DNA of 22,992 bases, taken from contig JBAWAP010000379.1 of the NCBI GenBank assembly GCA_049589355.1, positions 1 through 22,992 of the forward strand, given 5' to 3'. The first letter of the stretch is position 1. Every line of letters begins with the position of its first letter. Both the position numbers and the translations under genes were made by a program. The notes below the pieces were generated by a model. That model was not told where the DNA came from. It was given only the letters and a program-made list of their open reading frames with translations, and made no database searches. This document shows positions 6,555 to 14,047 of the stretch, piece by piece. The stretch is from JBAWAP01 sp049589355. GTDB lineage: Bacteria > Chloroflexota > Anaerolineae > VGOG01.

Positions 6555-8027
6555 CTATACCCTGTACTCTATCATTTCACCTGTATCGCTGACATACTCG
6601 ACTTTTGCCTGGGCAGTGTTCAAATCAACCTCAAGCCGGCAGACCATGTCTGACTTTTGCCATGAAAGCAAAAGTTCACTGTCATTCGAGTCCAACACTC
6701 GAAAATCGCCATTAAACGCTGGGTACTCATTCCTAAACCTAATGAGTTTGAGCAGACGCTGAACGACATTGGTTCGAACCGCTTGATCCACTTCTTCCAC
6801 GCTATAGTTGTGGCGATTGATCGCTCGCCCCTCACTCGTTTCTTTTACGCCCTTCTGGTCATTCTGTCCAGCCAGCAGACCGACGTAATAGACTTGGGGT
6901 ATGCCCGGCGCAAAGAACTGAATTGCCCTGGCCGCTAGGTAGGCGTCATCATCGCAATCCAAAGCAGAGTAGTACGTGCAGTTGATTTGGTGAGTGTCGA
7001 AATCTGCCTGGCTCTTGTGCTGGCCTGAGAGGATGCGGTTCAGGTTCGCCCCCCGCCGCAAGCACGTCTCGACAATCTGCCTAGATTCTTCTATATCCAG
7101 AATATCGTCCATATCCGGCTGAACGGGAATCCCATCGTGACAATCTACCATGATGATTTGCTTTCGGGGACAAATCCTCAGATGATCGCGCAACTTGCGG
7201 CTTGATTTGTTCGTCAGGGTATAAAGAACGAGCATCGGCAGGACGAAATCATAGACCCAGTATCCGTGCTCAGCTAGTTTTAGTTGGACCGGGTAACGGG
7301 CATGGACCTCGGGCAGTACTTCAAGCCCCAACGAGCCGGCAACCTCGATGATCCAATCCATAAACTCATAGATCTCCGGTTCAACCATAAAGCAACTAGT
7401 GCCCCGTTTTTTGATCACATACCCTATCGCATCGAGCCGGACCATCTTAATCCGTTGTTGGCTAAAATGAGTAAGGACCTCAGTCAGTAATTTTCGTGTC
7501 GCTTCCGAACGTACATCCAGGTCAATTTGCTCTGACCAATCCTTCGTGCCAAAGGACGTCCAAATCCTTTCCACTTGGCCCGTCTCTTCGATGGTGACGG
7601 TGGAAAACGGGTCATCCGGTTTGCGCAAAAATATCCGAGCGACATCCTGTTGAGGCGGATTCCCATCCGGCCAGATTTTGTCCAGCGTAATGAACAGATC
7701 GGCATACTCTGACTTTCTTCCCTTCTTGATGAAATCCTGGAAATAGGGTGACTGCCGGGAGATGTGGTTGACCATCAGATCAACCAAGACGTCAAAGTCC
7801 TCGCCGATCCGTCGGATATCCTCCCATGTGCCGAATTTGGAGTCTATTTCCTTGTAGGTCAATGGAGCAAAACCTCTATCTCCAGACGAAGGGAAAGGAG
7901 GCAGAATGTGGATGCCTCCTTTGAACACATCGGCAAAATACTCCCGGAGAAGTTTGTTGAGTGTTTTGAGATTTCCCCCGAGCGAATCGGGGTATGTGAT
8001 GAGTTGTACCTGGTTTCTGATTGACAC
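6555..8027 (-). CDS. Sucrose phosphorylase (GH13_18)
   Basis: A 490-residue cytosolic enzyme, full length for the family. It is expected to cleave sucrose with phosphate to alpha-glucose-1-phosphate and fructose (EC 2.4.1.7), saving one ATP compared with hydrolysis plus phosphorylation. It begins NQVQLITYPDSLGG like characterised sucrose phosphorylases. GH13 catalytic residues are present: nucleophile D199 (MVRLDAIGY), acid/base E240 (EVLPEVHARY) and transition-state Asp D298 (VDCHDGIPV). INCTYYSALDCDDDAYLAAR and GIPQVYYVGLLAGQND match the subfamily. Related GH13_18 members act on sucrose-6-phosphate, glucosylglycerol or glucosylglycerate, so the exact acceptor is not certain. The start is GTG 8027-8025 with AGGGTAAGG just upstream. 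It is the last gene of the sugar operon, behind the permeases. Confidence 0.9.
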   Translation of the reverse strand: MSIRNQVQLITYPDSLGGNLKTLNKLLREYFADVFKGGIHILPPFPSSGDRGFAPLTYKEIDSKFGTWEDIRRIGEDFDVLVDLMVNHISRQSPYFQDFIKKGRKSEYADLFITLDKIWPDGNPPQQDVARIFLRKPDDPFSTVTIEETGQVERIWTSFGTKDWSEQIDLDVRSEATRKLLTEVLTHFSQQRIKMVRLDAIGYVIKKRGTSCFMVEPEIYEFMDWIIEVAGSLGLEVLPEVHARYPVQLKLAEHGYWVYDFVLPMLVLYTLTNKSSRKLRDHLRICPRKQIIMVDCHDGIPVQPDMDDILDIEESRQIVETCLRRGANLNRILSGQHKSQADFDTHQINCTYYSALDCDDDAYLAARAIQFFAPGIPQVYYVGLLAGQNDQKGVKETSEGRAINRHNYSVEEVDQAVRTNVVQRLLKLIRFRNEYPAFNGDFRVLDSNDSELLLSWQKSDMVCRLEVDLNTAQAKVEYVSDTGEMIEYRV

Positions 8028-8098
8028 GATGCCTTACCCTAGCATTTGATTTGGTTGATAACTGCGCACCCTTCGCGAGGGTGGAACTGCCTGTGCAG

Positions 8099-8221
8099 TT
8101 ACTTGCTCGCCGTGCTGACTTGCGTTTGGATGAATCGGTCCACCTGTTCGGCCGTGGGCAAAGCCGGGAAGCGCCGCGCCCGGTCGTGGTGATGGCTCCC
8201 ACAGCGTTGGCATACCGACAA
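8099..8221 (-). CDS. Possible 40-residue Cys/His-containing small protein
   Basis: A short frame between the permease and the phosphorylase that begins at TTG 8221 behind a near-ideal AAAGGAGGTGATC (8228-8240). It would encode SVCQRCGSHHHDRARRFPAL followed by PTAEQVDRFIQTQVSTASK. The CxxC-xxHHH cluster could bind metal. The start codon is poor and spacing is long (12 bp from GGAGG). A second frame over the same DNA is also open, so this is a suggestion only. The strong ribosome-binding site needs some explanation. Confidence 0.3.
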   Translation of the reverse strand: MSVCQRCGSHHHDRARRFPALPTAEQVDRFIQTQVSTASK

Positions 8222-8247
8222 AATCTACGATCACCTCCTTTTGCCCT

Positions 8248-9150
8248 TTACCCTTTGACTGAACCGGCGAGCAAGCCGCGTACCAAGTATCGCTGCAACG
8301 AGAAAAACACAAAGAGCGGCAATATCATGGAGATAAAAGCCCCAGCGGTGAGTAGATACCAGCGGTCCCCATAGGTGCCGACCATACTTACGAGCCGCTG
8401 CGTCAGCACAGCAACTTCAGGCTTGGCACCCAGAAAGACCAGCGCAACCAGGAGGTCGTTCCACACCCAGAGGAATTGTAGGATGGCGAACGAGGCGAGA
8501 ACCGGAACGGACAATGGCAGGACCAAGACTCGGAAGGTGGTAAAATGGGACGCGCCATCCATGAAGGCTGACTCCAAAATATCCCTGGGTATGGAACTGA
8601 TGTAATCGTATAGTATATAGATTGCCAGCGGCAACCCAAAGCCCGTATGCGCCAGCCAAATTGCCAACCAAGTTCCATTCAGTTTCAATTGAATATAGTC
8701 TCGCAAGATAGGAATCAGGGCAATTTGCAGCGGCACAACCTGAATGGCAACCACGATGAGAAAAAAGTATTTGCGCCCCGGGAAGCGGATCCAGGCAAAG
8801 CCATAGGCGGCAAAGGCAGCGAGTAAGATGGGAATCACCGTCGCCGGAATCGTCACTGTCAGACTGTTCAGCACTGCGCTGAACAAGTTGATGTTCTGTT
8901 CACCTGATTTGATCACTCCCTCCAGCGAAGGATCCCTTCCATTTGACAGGACGATGCGGTAGTTGTCGAGGGTTAATTTGGCTTTGCCAGGATCCTGAAA
9001 GACCGTCCACCAGCCCGAATTGGTGACATCCTCTCCCGGGCGAAATGAGCTGACGAGCAACCCGAGCGTCGGCACCGTCCAGAGCGTAGCAATAAGGATG
9101 AGCGCCGTGTACACCACAATTTTCGAGATAGATATTCGTTTGGTTTTCAT
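8248..9150 (-). CDS. ABC sugar transporter permease (MalG/AglG type)
   Basis: A 300-residue inner-membrane permease with about six helices. The ATPase-docking EAA loop reads ILESAFMDGASHFTTFRVLV LPL (near residue 200). The periplasmic loop after helix 1 is long, as in the alpha-glucoside AglG branch. The start is ATG 9150-9148, overlapping the stop of the preceding permease as ATGA, so the two are translationally coupled; a GTG start at 9195 inside the upstream gene is unlikely. It forms the channel with the 9147-10271 product. No nucleotide-binding subunit is encoded in the operon, so it probably shares a general MsmK/UgpC-like ATPase encoded elsewhere. Confidence 0.92.
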   Translation of the reverse strand: MKTKRISISKIVVYTALILIATLWTVPTLGLLVSSFRPGEDVTNSGWWTVFQDPGKAKLTLDNYRIVLSNGRDPSLEGVIKSGEQNINLFSAVLNSLTVTIPATVIPILLAAFAAYGFAWIRFPGRKYFFLIVVAIQVVPLQIALIPILRDYIQLKLNGTWLAIWLAHTGFGLPLAIYILYDYISSIPRDILESAFMDGASHFTTFRVLVLPLSVPVLASFAILQFLWVWNDLLVALVFLGAKPEVAVLTQRLVSMVGTYGDRWYLLTAGAFISMILPLFVFFSLQRYLVRGLLAGSVKG

Positions 9151-10271
9151 CGGAACGCTTCCGATTGCTGACCGAATTGGCGCAAGTTGTACCATGCCAC
9201 CGGGATGATGGCGATTAACAGGACGACTGCGATGGCCGCACCGCGTCCGTATTGAAAGCTCCTAAACATTTCAACGTAGAACTGATTGGCAATCACTTGA
9301 GTGCCATAATTACCGCCGGTCATGGTAAAGACGATGTCGAACACTTTCAGGGTCAGAATGAGAATCACCGTAGAGGTACCCACGATCGTGCCGAGGATGT
9401 AAGGGATGGAAATATTCCAAACCACCTGCCACTCGTTGGCACCATCCATCCGGGCAGCTTCCAAGAGTTCGGCTGGGATCCTTTTGATGGCTGAGGACAG
9501 GATCACCATCGCCAGGCCCGTTTGCAGCCAGATCAAAACGATGATGAGGAACAGGTTGTTCAATGGCTGGAGCATCAGCCAGGCCTGCGGGTCTCCACCC
9601 AAAGCGGTCACGATCGCGTTCAAGACGCCGATTTGAGCCGCACCGGCTGGATGAAAATCATAGACAAAGCGCCAAACCACCGAAGCCCCGACCATCGAGA
9701 TCGCCAGTGGCAAAAAGATCAGAGACTTGATGATCGCCTCGAACCTGGGGTGGGTGCGATCAGCCAGGAATGCGATCAGCAAACCAAAACCGGCACTAAA
9801 ACCGGTGCCTACCACTAGCCAGAGCACGTTGTTACGGAACGCCTCCAGCATGGAACTGTTTGTCAAGGCGTATGCAAAGTTGTCAAGCCCCACAAACTTT
9901 TTCGACGAAGCATCCAAGAAACTCATGTAGAGCGTTCTCACAACCGGCATCACCAGAAACCATCCCAGGATTGCCAGGGCAGGCCCGACGAAAATAATGG
10001 GGGTCAGGCGTGTCGTCCAGCGGGTAGGCAACTGCTCGAGCAGAAAGTTGGCCACCAGGAACAAGGCAGCCACCCCGCCCACGCCCCAGACGATGGCCAT
10101 AATCATTTGGATCCACTGCGGCGCTGTGTTCTCGCGAAGAAAAAGAAAGCCTTGCCAAAGCGCGACGAACGTGACGACCGGGACAAGCAAAAAGGCCAGC
10201 ACACATCCCAGATTCGCAGAGGCCCGCTGGGCTACCCCGACGGAGCGATCTTTCTCTCCACTCTTTTCCAT
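9147..10271 (-). CDS. ABC sugar transporter permease (MalF/AglF type)
   Basis: A 374-residue polytopic permease. It has two N-terminal helices (~20-45 and ~55-77) followed by a conventional six-helix BPD_transp_1 core. The EAA motif is LLEAARMDGANEWQVVWNIS (~residue 295). The extra N-terminal region is typical of MalF-like subunits. The start is ATG 10271-10269 with GAGGAG 8 bp upstream. It follows the binding-protein gene after a ~150-bp gap holding a hairpin and overlaps the second permease by 4 bp. It probably transports a di- or oligosaccharide, judged from the phosphorylase in the same unit. Confidence 0.92.
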   Translation of the reverse strand: MEKSGEKDRSVGVAQRASANLGCVLAFLLVPVVTFVALWQGFLFLRENTAPQWIQMIMAIVWGVGGVAALFLVANFLLEQLPTRWTTRLTPIIFVGPALAILGWFLVMPVVRTLYMSFLDASSKKFVGLDNFAYALTNSSMLEAFRNNVLWLVVGTGFSAGFGLLIAFLADRTHPRFEAIIKSLIFLPLAISMVGASVVWRFVYDFHPAGAAQIGVLNAIVTALGGDPQAWLMLQPLNNLFLIIVLIWLQTGLAMVILSSAIKRIPAELLEAARMDGANEWQVVWNISIPYILGTIVGTSTVILILTLKVFDIVFTMTGGNYGTQVIANQFYVEMFRSFQYGRGAAIAVVLLIAIIPVAWYNLRQFGQQSEAFR

Positions 10272-10321
10272 TTGCTACACTCCTCGTACTGTCCGAGCCA
10301 TCCAAGACTTGCTAGAGGAGA

Positions 10322-10366
10322 AAGGCAGGGAAGCCGCGCGTAGAGCGCTTGCTCCTTCCCTGCCTT
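10322..10366. terminator. Intercistronic hairpin between binding-protein and permease genes
   Basis: AAGGCAGGGAAG (10322-10333) and CTTCCCTGCCTT (10355-10366) form a perfect 12-bp stem with a 21-nt loop. In this position, just after the solute-binding protein gene (stop at 10424), such stems usually act as a partial terminator or 3' stabiliser that raises binding-protein output above that of the permeases. A strong U-run is absent. Confidence 0.7.
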
Positions 10367-10423
10367 CTCACTTACTGGCTTCACTTTTGTCTATCGGCGG
10401 CCAGACGAGACCTTACCGTCTGA

Positions 10424-11797
10424 CTACTTTGGGAAGCCGTCATCAATCTGCTTGAGGACGTCGTCAATGCTCTTGCCACCGACGTAATCCGCCACGCCCT
10501 TCCAGAACGCAACGTTACCCGCCGAGTCCATCGCGTCAGAGGCATCGAAACGCGTAGCTTGGGCATTGATGAGCGCGTTCGCGAATGACTTGTCCAGCGC
10601 CGACTTGTACAACGATACGTCCTGGTCTTTGTGGGCGAAAACAGCGCCGCCCGCTTTGGCCCAGGCCGCGGCGGACTTGCCGGTCGCCAGGAATTCGACG
10701 AACTTGCGCACTTCGGGGCGATCGTTGAACACGACATACTGATCGCCGCCCACTTCCAAGGTCGTGGGCAGTTTGGGATCGATGGGCGGGAGCGCGAACA
10801 CACCGACCTGATTGTCCAGGTCCGCCTGCACGTCCTTCGGGAAGAAAGCAGTGTAAAAACTGCCTTGCAGAACCAATTGGCATTTTTGCGGCTTGGCAAA
10901 GAGATCGGTTCCCGCCTGCTGCCAGATGGCCGTGCCGATATATTTCTTGCCGCCATAGACCAGTTTGGGATCGTTCCAAATCTTGTCCATGACGGTCCAA
11001 GCGTTCTTGACCTCAGGTGAGTTAAACTTCAAGTCGTGCGAGATCCACTTGTCGTACGCTTCGACGGACTGCGTGCGCAGCATGATGTTTTCCATCCAGT
11101 CCGTGCCGACCCAGCCGGTGGCCGCGCCCGATTCCATCGTGACGCACCAGGGGGGCGTTCCGGTCGCCGCCATATCCGCCGTCAACTTTTCCAGCTCTGC
11201 CCAGGTGTTCGGGACTTTGTAGCCGGCCTTTTCAAACGCGGGCTTGTTGTAAAAAATAAAGCCCTTGCCGTTCACGCGGTGGAAAACGCCGTAAACCTTG
11301 CCGTTGTAGGAACCGAGGTCTTTCCAGCCGGGCAGGTTCTTGTCAATCAGGCTGACCGCCTCGGGCCACAGCGGGACAATTTTGCCGTCCTTGGCGAATT
11401 TCTTCATCAGGCCAGGTTGCGGGACCATGGCAACATCGGGCGGATCGCCGGCTTCGACTTTAACGTTGATGAGCGTTTCGAATTCCGCCGTACCGGCGTA
11501 CGCGACCTTGATCTTGGGATTGTCTTTCATAAAATCCGCGAGGACAAGCAGGAACCGTTCTTCATCTACGCCGCGGGTCGGGCCCATGACAAAGATGGTT
11601 CCGGTGTCTTGGGCGGCTGGTTTGGGTGCCGGAGTGGCCGTCACTACGACGGGCGCGGCGGTCTCTTTCACCACCACGGTCTCTTTCACCACAACGGTCT
11701 GAACCACCGGCGACGCGGGTGCAGCCGTCGGCGCGGCGCACGATACGATCATCATCAACGCGATGATCATCAATAGACTAGCAATCAAGCGTTTCAT
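10424..11797 (-). CDS. ABC sugar transporter solute-binding lipoprotein (AglE-like)
   Basis: A 457-residue extracellular sugar-binding protein of the bacterial extracellular solute-binding family. The signal peptide ends in a lipobox (IVSC, Cys20). A Thr/Val/Pro linker with the repeat VVVKETVVVKET follows, then the two-lobed binding fold (GTIFVMGPTRGVDEERFLL onward). It resembles AglE of rhizobial alpha-glucoside systems in length and in the paired permeases; ligand specificity is inferred from the sucrose phosphorylase. The start is ATG 11797-11795 with AAGGAGGAAGAA immediately upstream. A short upstream frame overlaps this start (see 11794-11862). Confidence 0.9.
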   Translation of the reverse strand: MKRLIASLLMIIALMMIVSCAAPTAAPASPVVQTVVVKETVVVKETAAPVVVTATPAPKPAAQDTGTIFVMGPTRGVDEERFLLVLADFMKDNPKIKVAYAGTAEFETLINVKVEAGDPPDVAMVPQPGLMKKFAKDGKIVPLWPEAVSLIDKNLPGWKDLGSYNGKVYGVFHRVNGKGFIFYNKPAFEKAGYKVPNTWAELEKLTADMAATGTPPWCVTMESGAATGWVGTDWMENIMLRTQSVEAYDKWISHDLKFNSPEVKNAWTVMDKIWNDPKLVYGGKKYIGTAIWQQAGTDLFAKPQKCQLVLQGSFYTAFFPKDVQADLDNQVGVFALPPIDPKLPTTLEVGGDQYVVFNDRPEVRKFVEFLATGKSAAAWAKAGGAVFAHKDQDVSLYKSALDKSFANALINAQATRFDASDAMDSAGNVAFWKGVADYVGGKSIDDVLKQIDDGFPK

Positions 11798-11862
11798 TTC
11801 TTCCTCCTTATTTTCATGTTTTCTTGTTCAGACGATTTAGCCTGTTGTGTCCGATTGGACAA
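11794..11862 (-). promoter_or_regulatory. Possible 22-codon leader ORF coupled to the binding-protein start
   Basis: A near-perfect ribosome-binding site AAAGGAGGTGATC (11871-11883) lies well upstream of the binding-protein gene. TTG at 11862 opens a frame of 22 codons (SNRTQQAKSSEQENMKIRRK, K) whose TGA overlaps the binding-protein ATG as ATGA. TTGTCC-AATC-GGACA (about 11849-11862) can form a small hairpin at its start. Either a leader peptide or a ribosome standby site is possible; neither is proven. Confidence 0.35.
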
Positions 11863-11941
11863 TAAGCGATCACCTCCTTTCAGATCTTGACGTGCCCTAT
11901 CAGTTCCAAGGGGAGGGAAAGTAAGCGGAGTGACAGTAGGA

Positions 11942-12937
11942 TCAAGCCGTCTGTCGCTGTACGACGGAAAGCGGCAACTTGATGTGCTGCACAGGTCGCG
12001 AAGGGTCTGTCAAACGGGCGAGCAACAGCTCAACCGCAACCCGCCCCGATTCTTCCAAGCATTGCCGTACCGTTGTCAAGCCGATATAGTCGGAAATATC
12101 CAGATCATCAAACCCGATGATTGCCAGTTGATTCGGGATGGAAACACCACGTTCGTGTGCCGCCTTGAGTACGCCCATGGCCTGAGTATCGCTTGCGGCA
12201 AAAATTGCCATCGGAGGTTCTGGCAAATCCAAGAGGAGATGCGTTTGCTGACGCGCGTGTTCCAGGCTCTGCGGAGCCAGCGAGACATACGCATCTGGAA
12301 GCGGAATACCTGCAGAGGCGAGCGCTTTTCGATAGCCCAAAAGACGCCGATCACTGGTATGAATGGAGTAATCCGGCAAGTCTTTGTCACCGACGAACGC
12401 GCAGCGGCGATGCCCTTTTGAGATCAAGTACTCGGCAGCCATCCTCCCGCCCGTTTCATCGTCAATTTCGATGCTGCTAAAAGACGGACGAGCGACCTCG
12501 ATGAGCACGGTCTCTATGCCATGCTTCAATAGTCGCTGGGCGGCGGTGTCATCGAATGGCAGTGCCATAACGATCAAGCCATCCACCCGACGGGTCACCG
12601 AAAGGCTTGCAAGGATTCCATCGCGACGCGCGGATGAATCAACATAGTAGATCATCAGGTCATACGGGGAATAGGCCAGCGCAGCTGCGACACCGCGCAG
12701 TCGCTGGACAAACGAGGGATAAACGAAAAAGGGGGCAAGTACACCGATGCGACCATTATTCTTCCTGGCGCGTGCGGCGGCTTCTGCTTTTGGCACAAAA
12801 CCAAGCGAATCAATCGCTGCTAAGACGCGGTTGCGCGTGGCTTCATTAACTTTTTCTGGGGAATTGAGCACACGCGAGACGGTCGCAATGCTTACTTTGG
12901 CTTTCTTTGCCACGTCATAGACGGTTATATTGGTCAT
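11942..12937 (-). CDS. LacI-family transcriptional repressor of the sugar operon
   Basis: A 331-residue regulator. The N-terminal LacI HTH reads TVYDVAKKAKVSIATVSRVL (residues 5-24) with the hinge helix near residue 50, followed by a periplasmic-binding-protein-like effector domain (IGVLAPFF ... VDGLIVMALPF ... AIIGFDDLDISDYIGLTTVRQ). The start is ATG 12937-12935 with GAAGGAG 7 bp upstream. It is the first gene of a minus-strand unit with the transporter and sucrose phosphorylase. The 145-bp gap to the binding-protein gene shows no clear second promoter, so the repressor probably controls itself and the operon from the promoter at 13006-13034. The inducer is likely the imported sugar or a derivative. 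Confidence 0.93.
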   Translation of the reverse strand: MTNITVYDVAKKAKVSIATVSRVLNSPEKVNEATRNRVLAAIDSLGFVPKAEAAARARKNNGRIGVLAPFFVYPSFVQRLRGVAAALAYSPYDLMIYYVDSSARRDGILASLSVTRRVDGLIVMALPFDDTAAQRLLKHGIETVLIEVARPSFSSIEIDDETGGRMAAEYLISKGHRRCAFVGDKDLPDYSIHTSDRRLLGYRKALASAGIPLPDAYVSLAPQSLEHARQQTHLLLDLPEPPMAIFAASDTQAMGVLKAAHERGVSIPNQLAIIGFDDLDISDYIGLTTVRQCLEESGRVAVELLLARLTDPSRPVQHIKLPLSVVQRQTA

Positions 12938-12987
12938 GGCTTCTCTCCTTCGAGAAGATCGGCACTGCCTATGTAAGCAGCATACAT

Positions 12988-12999
12988 GAAAGCACTTTC
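12988..12999. promoter_or_regulatory. Palindromic operator candidate for the LacI-family repressor
   Basis: GAAAG-CA-CTTTC, a perfect 5+5 inverted repeat, falls at the predicted transcription start, 7 bp downstream of the -10 box. It differs from the common LacI/CcpA-type site GAAAGCGCTTTC only at a central base. Position and shape fit autorepression. Confidence 0.6.
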
Positions 13000-13005
13000 T
13001 GATAT

Positions 13006-13034
13006 ATTATAACACAAGTTTTCCAAGATGTCAA
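13006..13034 (-). promoter_or_regulatory. Consensus sigma-70 promoter of the sugar operon
   Basis: On the minus strand TTGACA (13034-13029) and TATAAT (13011-13006) are separated by exactly 17 bp, about 70 bp before the repressor start codon. The first MITE-like element begins 10 bp upstream of the -35 box. Confidence 0.88.
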
Positions 13035-13044
13035 GTACCAAAAC

Positions 13045-13265
13045 GGGAGCGTTACGGGTTTGGGACAAAACAGTCAACTTAGGCCATCTATGATTCGCTC
13101 GATTTCAGATGAGATCTGGGCGTCTCACGCGGCCTTTGTGGGCACCGGGCAATTATACAAAGTCGCTGTTGTGGCGAACCCGCCTTTTCCCTCAGGCCGC
13201 CAATGTTTTCATACAACGCCATAAGGATTCACGCTGTTTTCTTGTCCCAACCGTGAAACGCTCTC
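13045..13265. mobile_element. MITE-like element, copy 1
   Basis: About 221 bp without a credible gene. The ends are imperfect inverted repeats: GAGCGTTACGGGTTTGGGAC-type on the left (from 13045) and the reverse complement of GTCCCAACCGTGAAACGCTC on the right. They match the ends of the 2.7-kb element. CCAAAAC flanks it directly on both sides (13038-13044 and 13266-13272), a good 7-bp target-site duplication candidate. The interior is shared with copy 2 but not recognisably with the large element. Confidence 0.78.
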
Positions 13266-13272
13266 CCAAAAC

Positions 13273-13491
13273 CGGAAGCGTTACGGGTTTGGGACAAAAC
13301 AATCAACCTATGCCATCTGTGATTCGCTCGATTTCAAATGAGATCTGGGCATCTCATGCGGCCTTTGTGGGCATCGGCAATTATACAAAGTCGCTGTTGT
13401 GGCGAATCTGCCTTTTCCCTCAGGCCGCCAATGTTTTCATACAGCGCCATAAGGATTCATGCGCTTTCTTGTCCCAACCGTGAAACGCTCT
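13273..13491. mobile_element. MITE-like element, copy 2
   Basis: A second copy in the same orientation begins 7 bp after copy 1. By eye roughly nine of ten bases agree, and most differences are transitions. It has the same left (AAGCGTTACGGGTTTGGGAC) and right (GTCCCAACCGTGAAACGCTC) ends. CCAAAAC is present before it but not after it, so the tandem pair may come from duplication or from insertion of one copy next to another. Confidence 0.78.
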
Positions 13492-13616
13492 CACTCACTG
13501 CCAAATCTACATGGGTTCGCCACTGACTTATTTCGCCTTCGGATGGATTATGTGGTATACTTGGTTGAGTAACGAGGCAAGCAGTGACAACTCAACGAGG
13601 AACTAAGGAGGCGATC

Positions 13617-13982
13617 ATGGAGAAAAAGTTTACGGTTCTACGGATCATCGGCAACATCTACAAAGTATTGGCCTGGATCGTCCTGATTCTAGGCATCCTG
13701 GCTGCCCTGGTGGTTCTGGCTGCTGGGGTCTGGGGAGAAACACGATTGGCCAGGCCCTATGGTATTTTTCCCCGCCCCTATGCTCCTCTAATGGGAATCG
13801 CAGGGGGTATCTTCGGCGCTTTGGGGATCGCGCTGGGGACAGGCTTCTACTTCCTATTCCTCTATGCCGCCGGCGAAGCCATCTATCTGGCTCTGGCCAT
13901 CGAAGAAAACACCAGAGCGACGGCCCAGTATCTGCGCGGCAGAGAAGTTCGGGAAGTCCCCCCACCCTCTGTTGAGGGGTAA
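13617..13982 (+). CDS. Small two-helix membrane protein of unknown function
   Basis: A 121-residue protein with two strong hydrophobic segments (about residues 16-40, WIVLILGILAALVVLAAGV, and 60-90, around GIAGGIFGALGIALGTGFYF). A short acidic/polar tail follows (LAIEENTRATAQYLRGREVR). The start is ATG 13617 with AAGGAGG 5 bp upstream; an earlier start at 13584 lacks a site. It is the only plus-strand cellular gene here and converges with glnA. A -10-like TATACT lies at 13556-13561 without a clear -35. The family was not recognised; its shape resembles small membrane proteins often annotated hypothetical in Chloroflexota. Confidence 0.75.
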   Translation: MEKKFTVLRIIGNIYKVLAWIVLILGILAALVVLAAGVWGETRLARPYGIFPRPYAPLMGIAGGIFGALGIALGTGFYFLFLYAAGEAIYLALAIEENTRATAQYLRGREVREVPPPSVEG

Positions 13983-14040
13983 TCAGTGATCAGTGAATCA
14001 GTAATCAGTGATCGCTGATTACTGATACCTGATCACTGAT
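13982..14040. terminator. Nested double palindrome between convergent genes
   Basis: Two perfect 12-bp stems are nested: ATCAGTGATCAG (13982-13993) with CTGATCACTGAT (14029-14040), and inside it ATCAGTAATCAG (13997-14008) with CTGATTACTGAT (14015-14026). It lies between the ends of two convergent genes and can act as a bidirectional terminator. The outer sequence provides the last base of the membrane gene's stop codon. The same GATCACTGAT words recur at 16341-16360. Confidence 0.75.
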
Positions 14041-14047
14041 ACCTGAC

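Noticed and set aside
13109..13483. A 124-codon plus-strand frame with internal peptide repeats
   Set aside because: It simply reads across the two tandem MITE-like copies; no ribosome-binding site or domain.
13045..13491. CRISPR array
   Set aside because: Only two long ~220-bp copies with inverted-repeat ends and a 7-bp gap, not short repeats with unique spacers.
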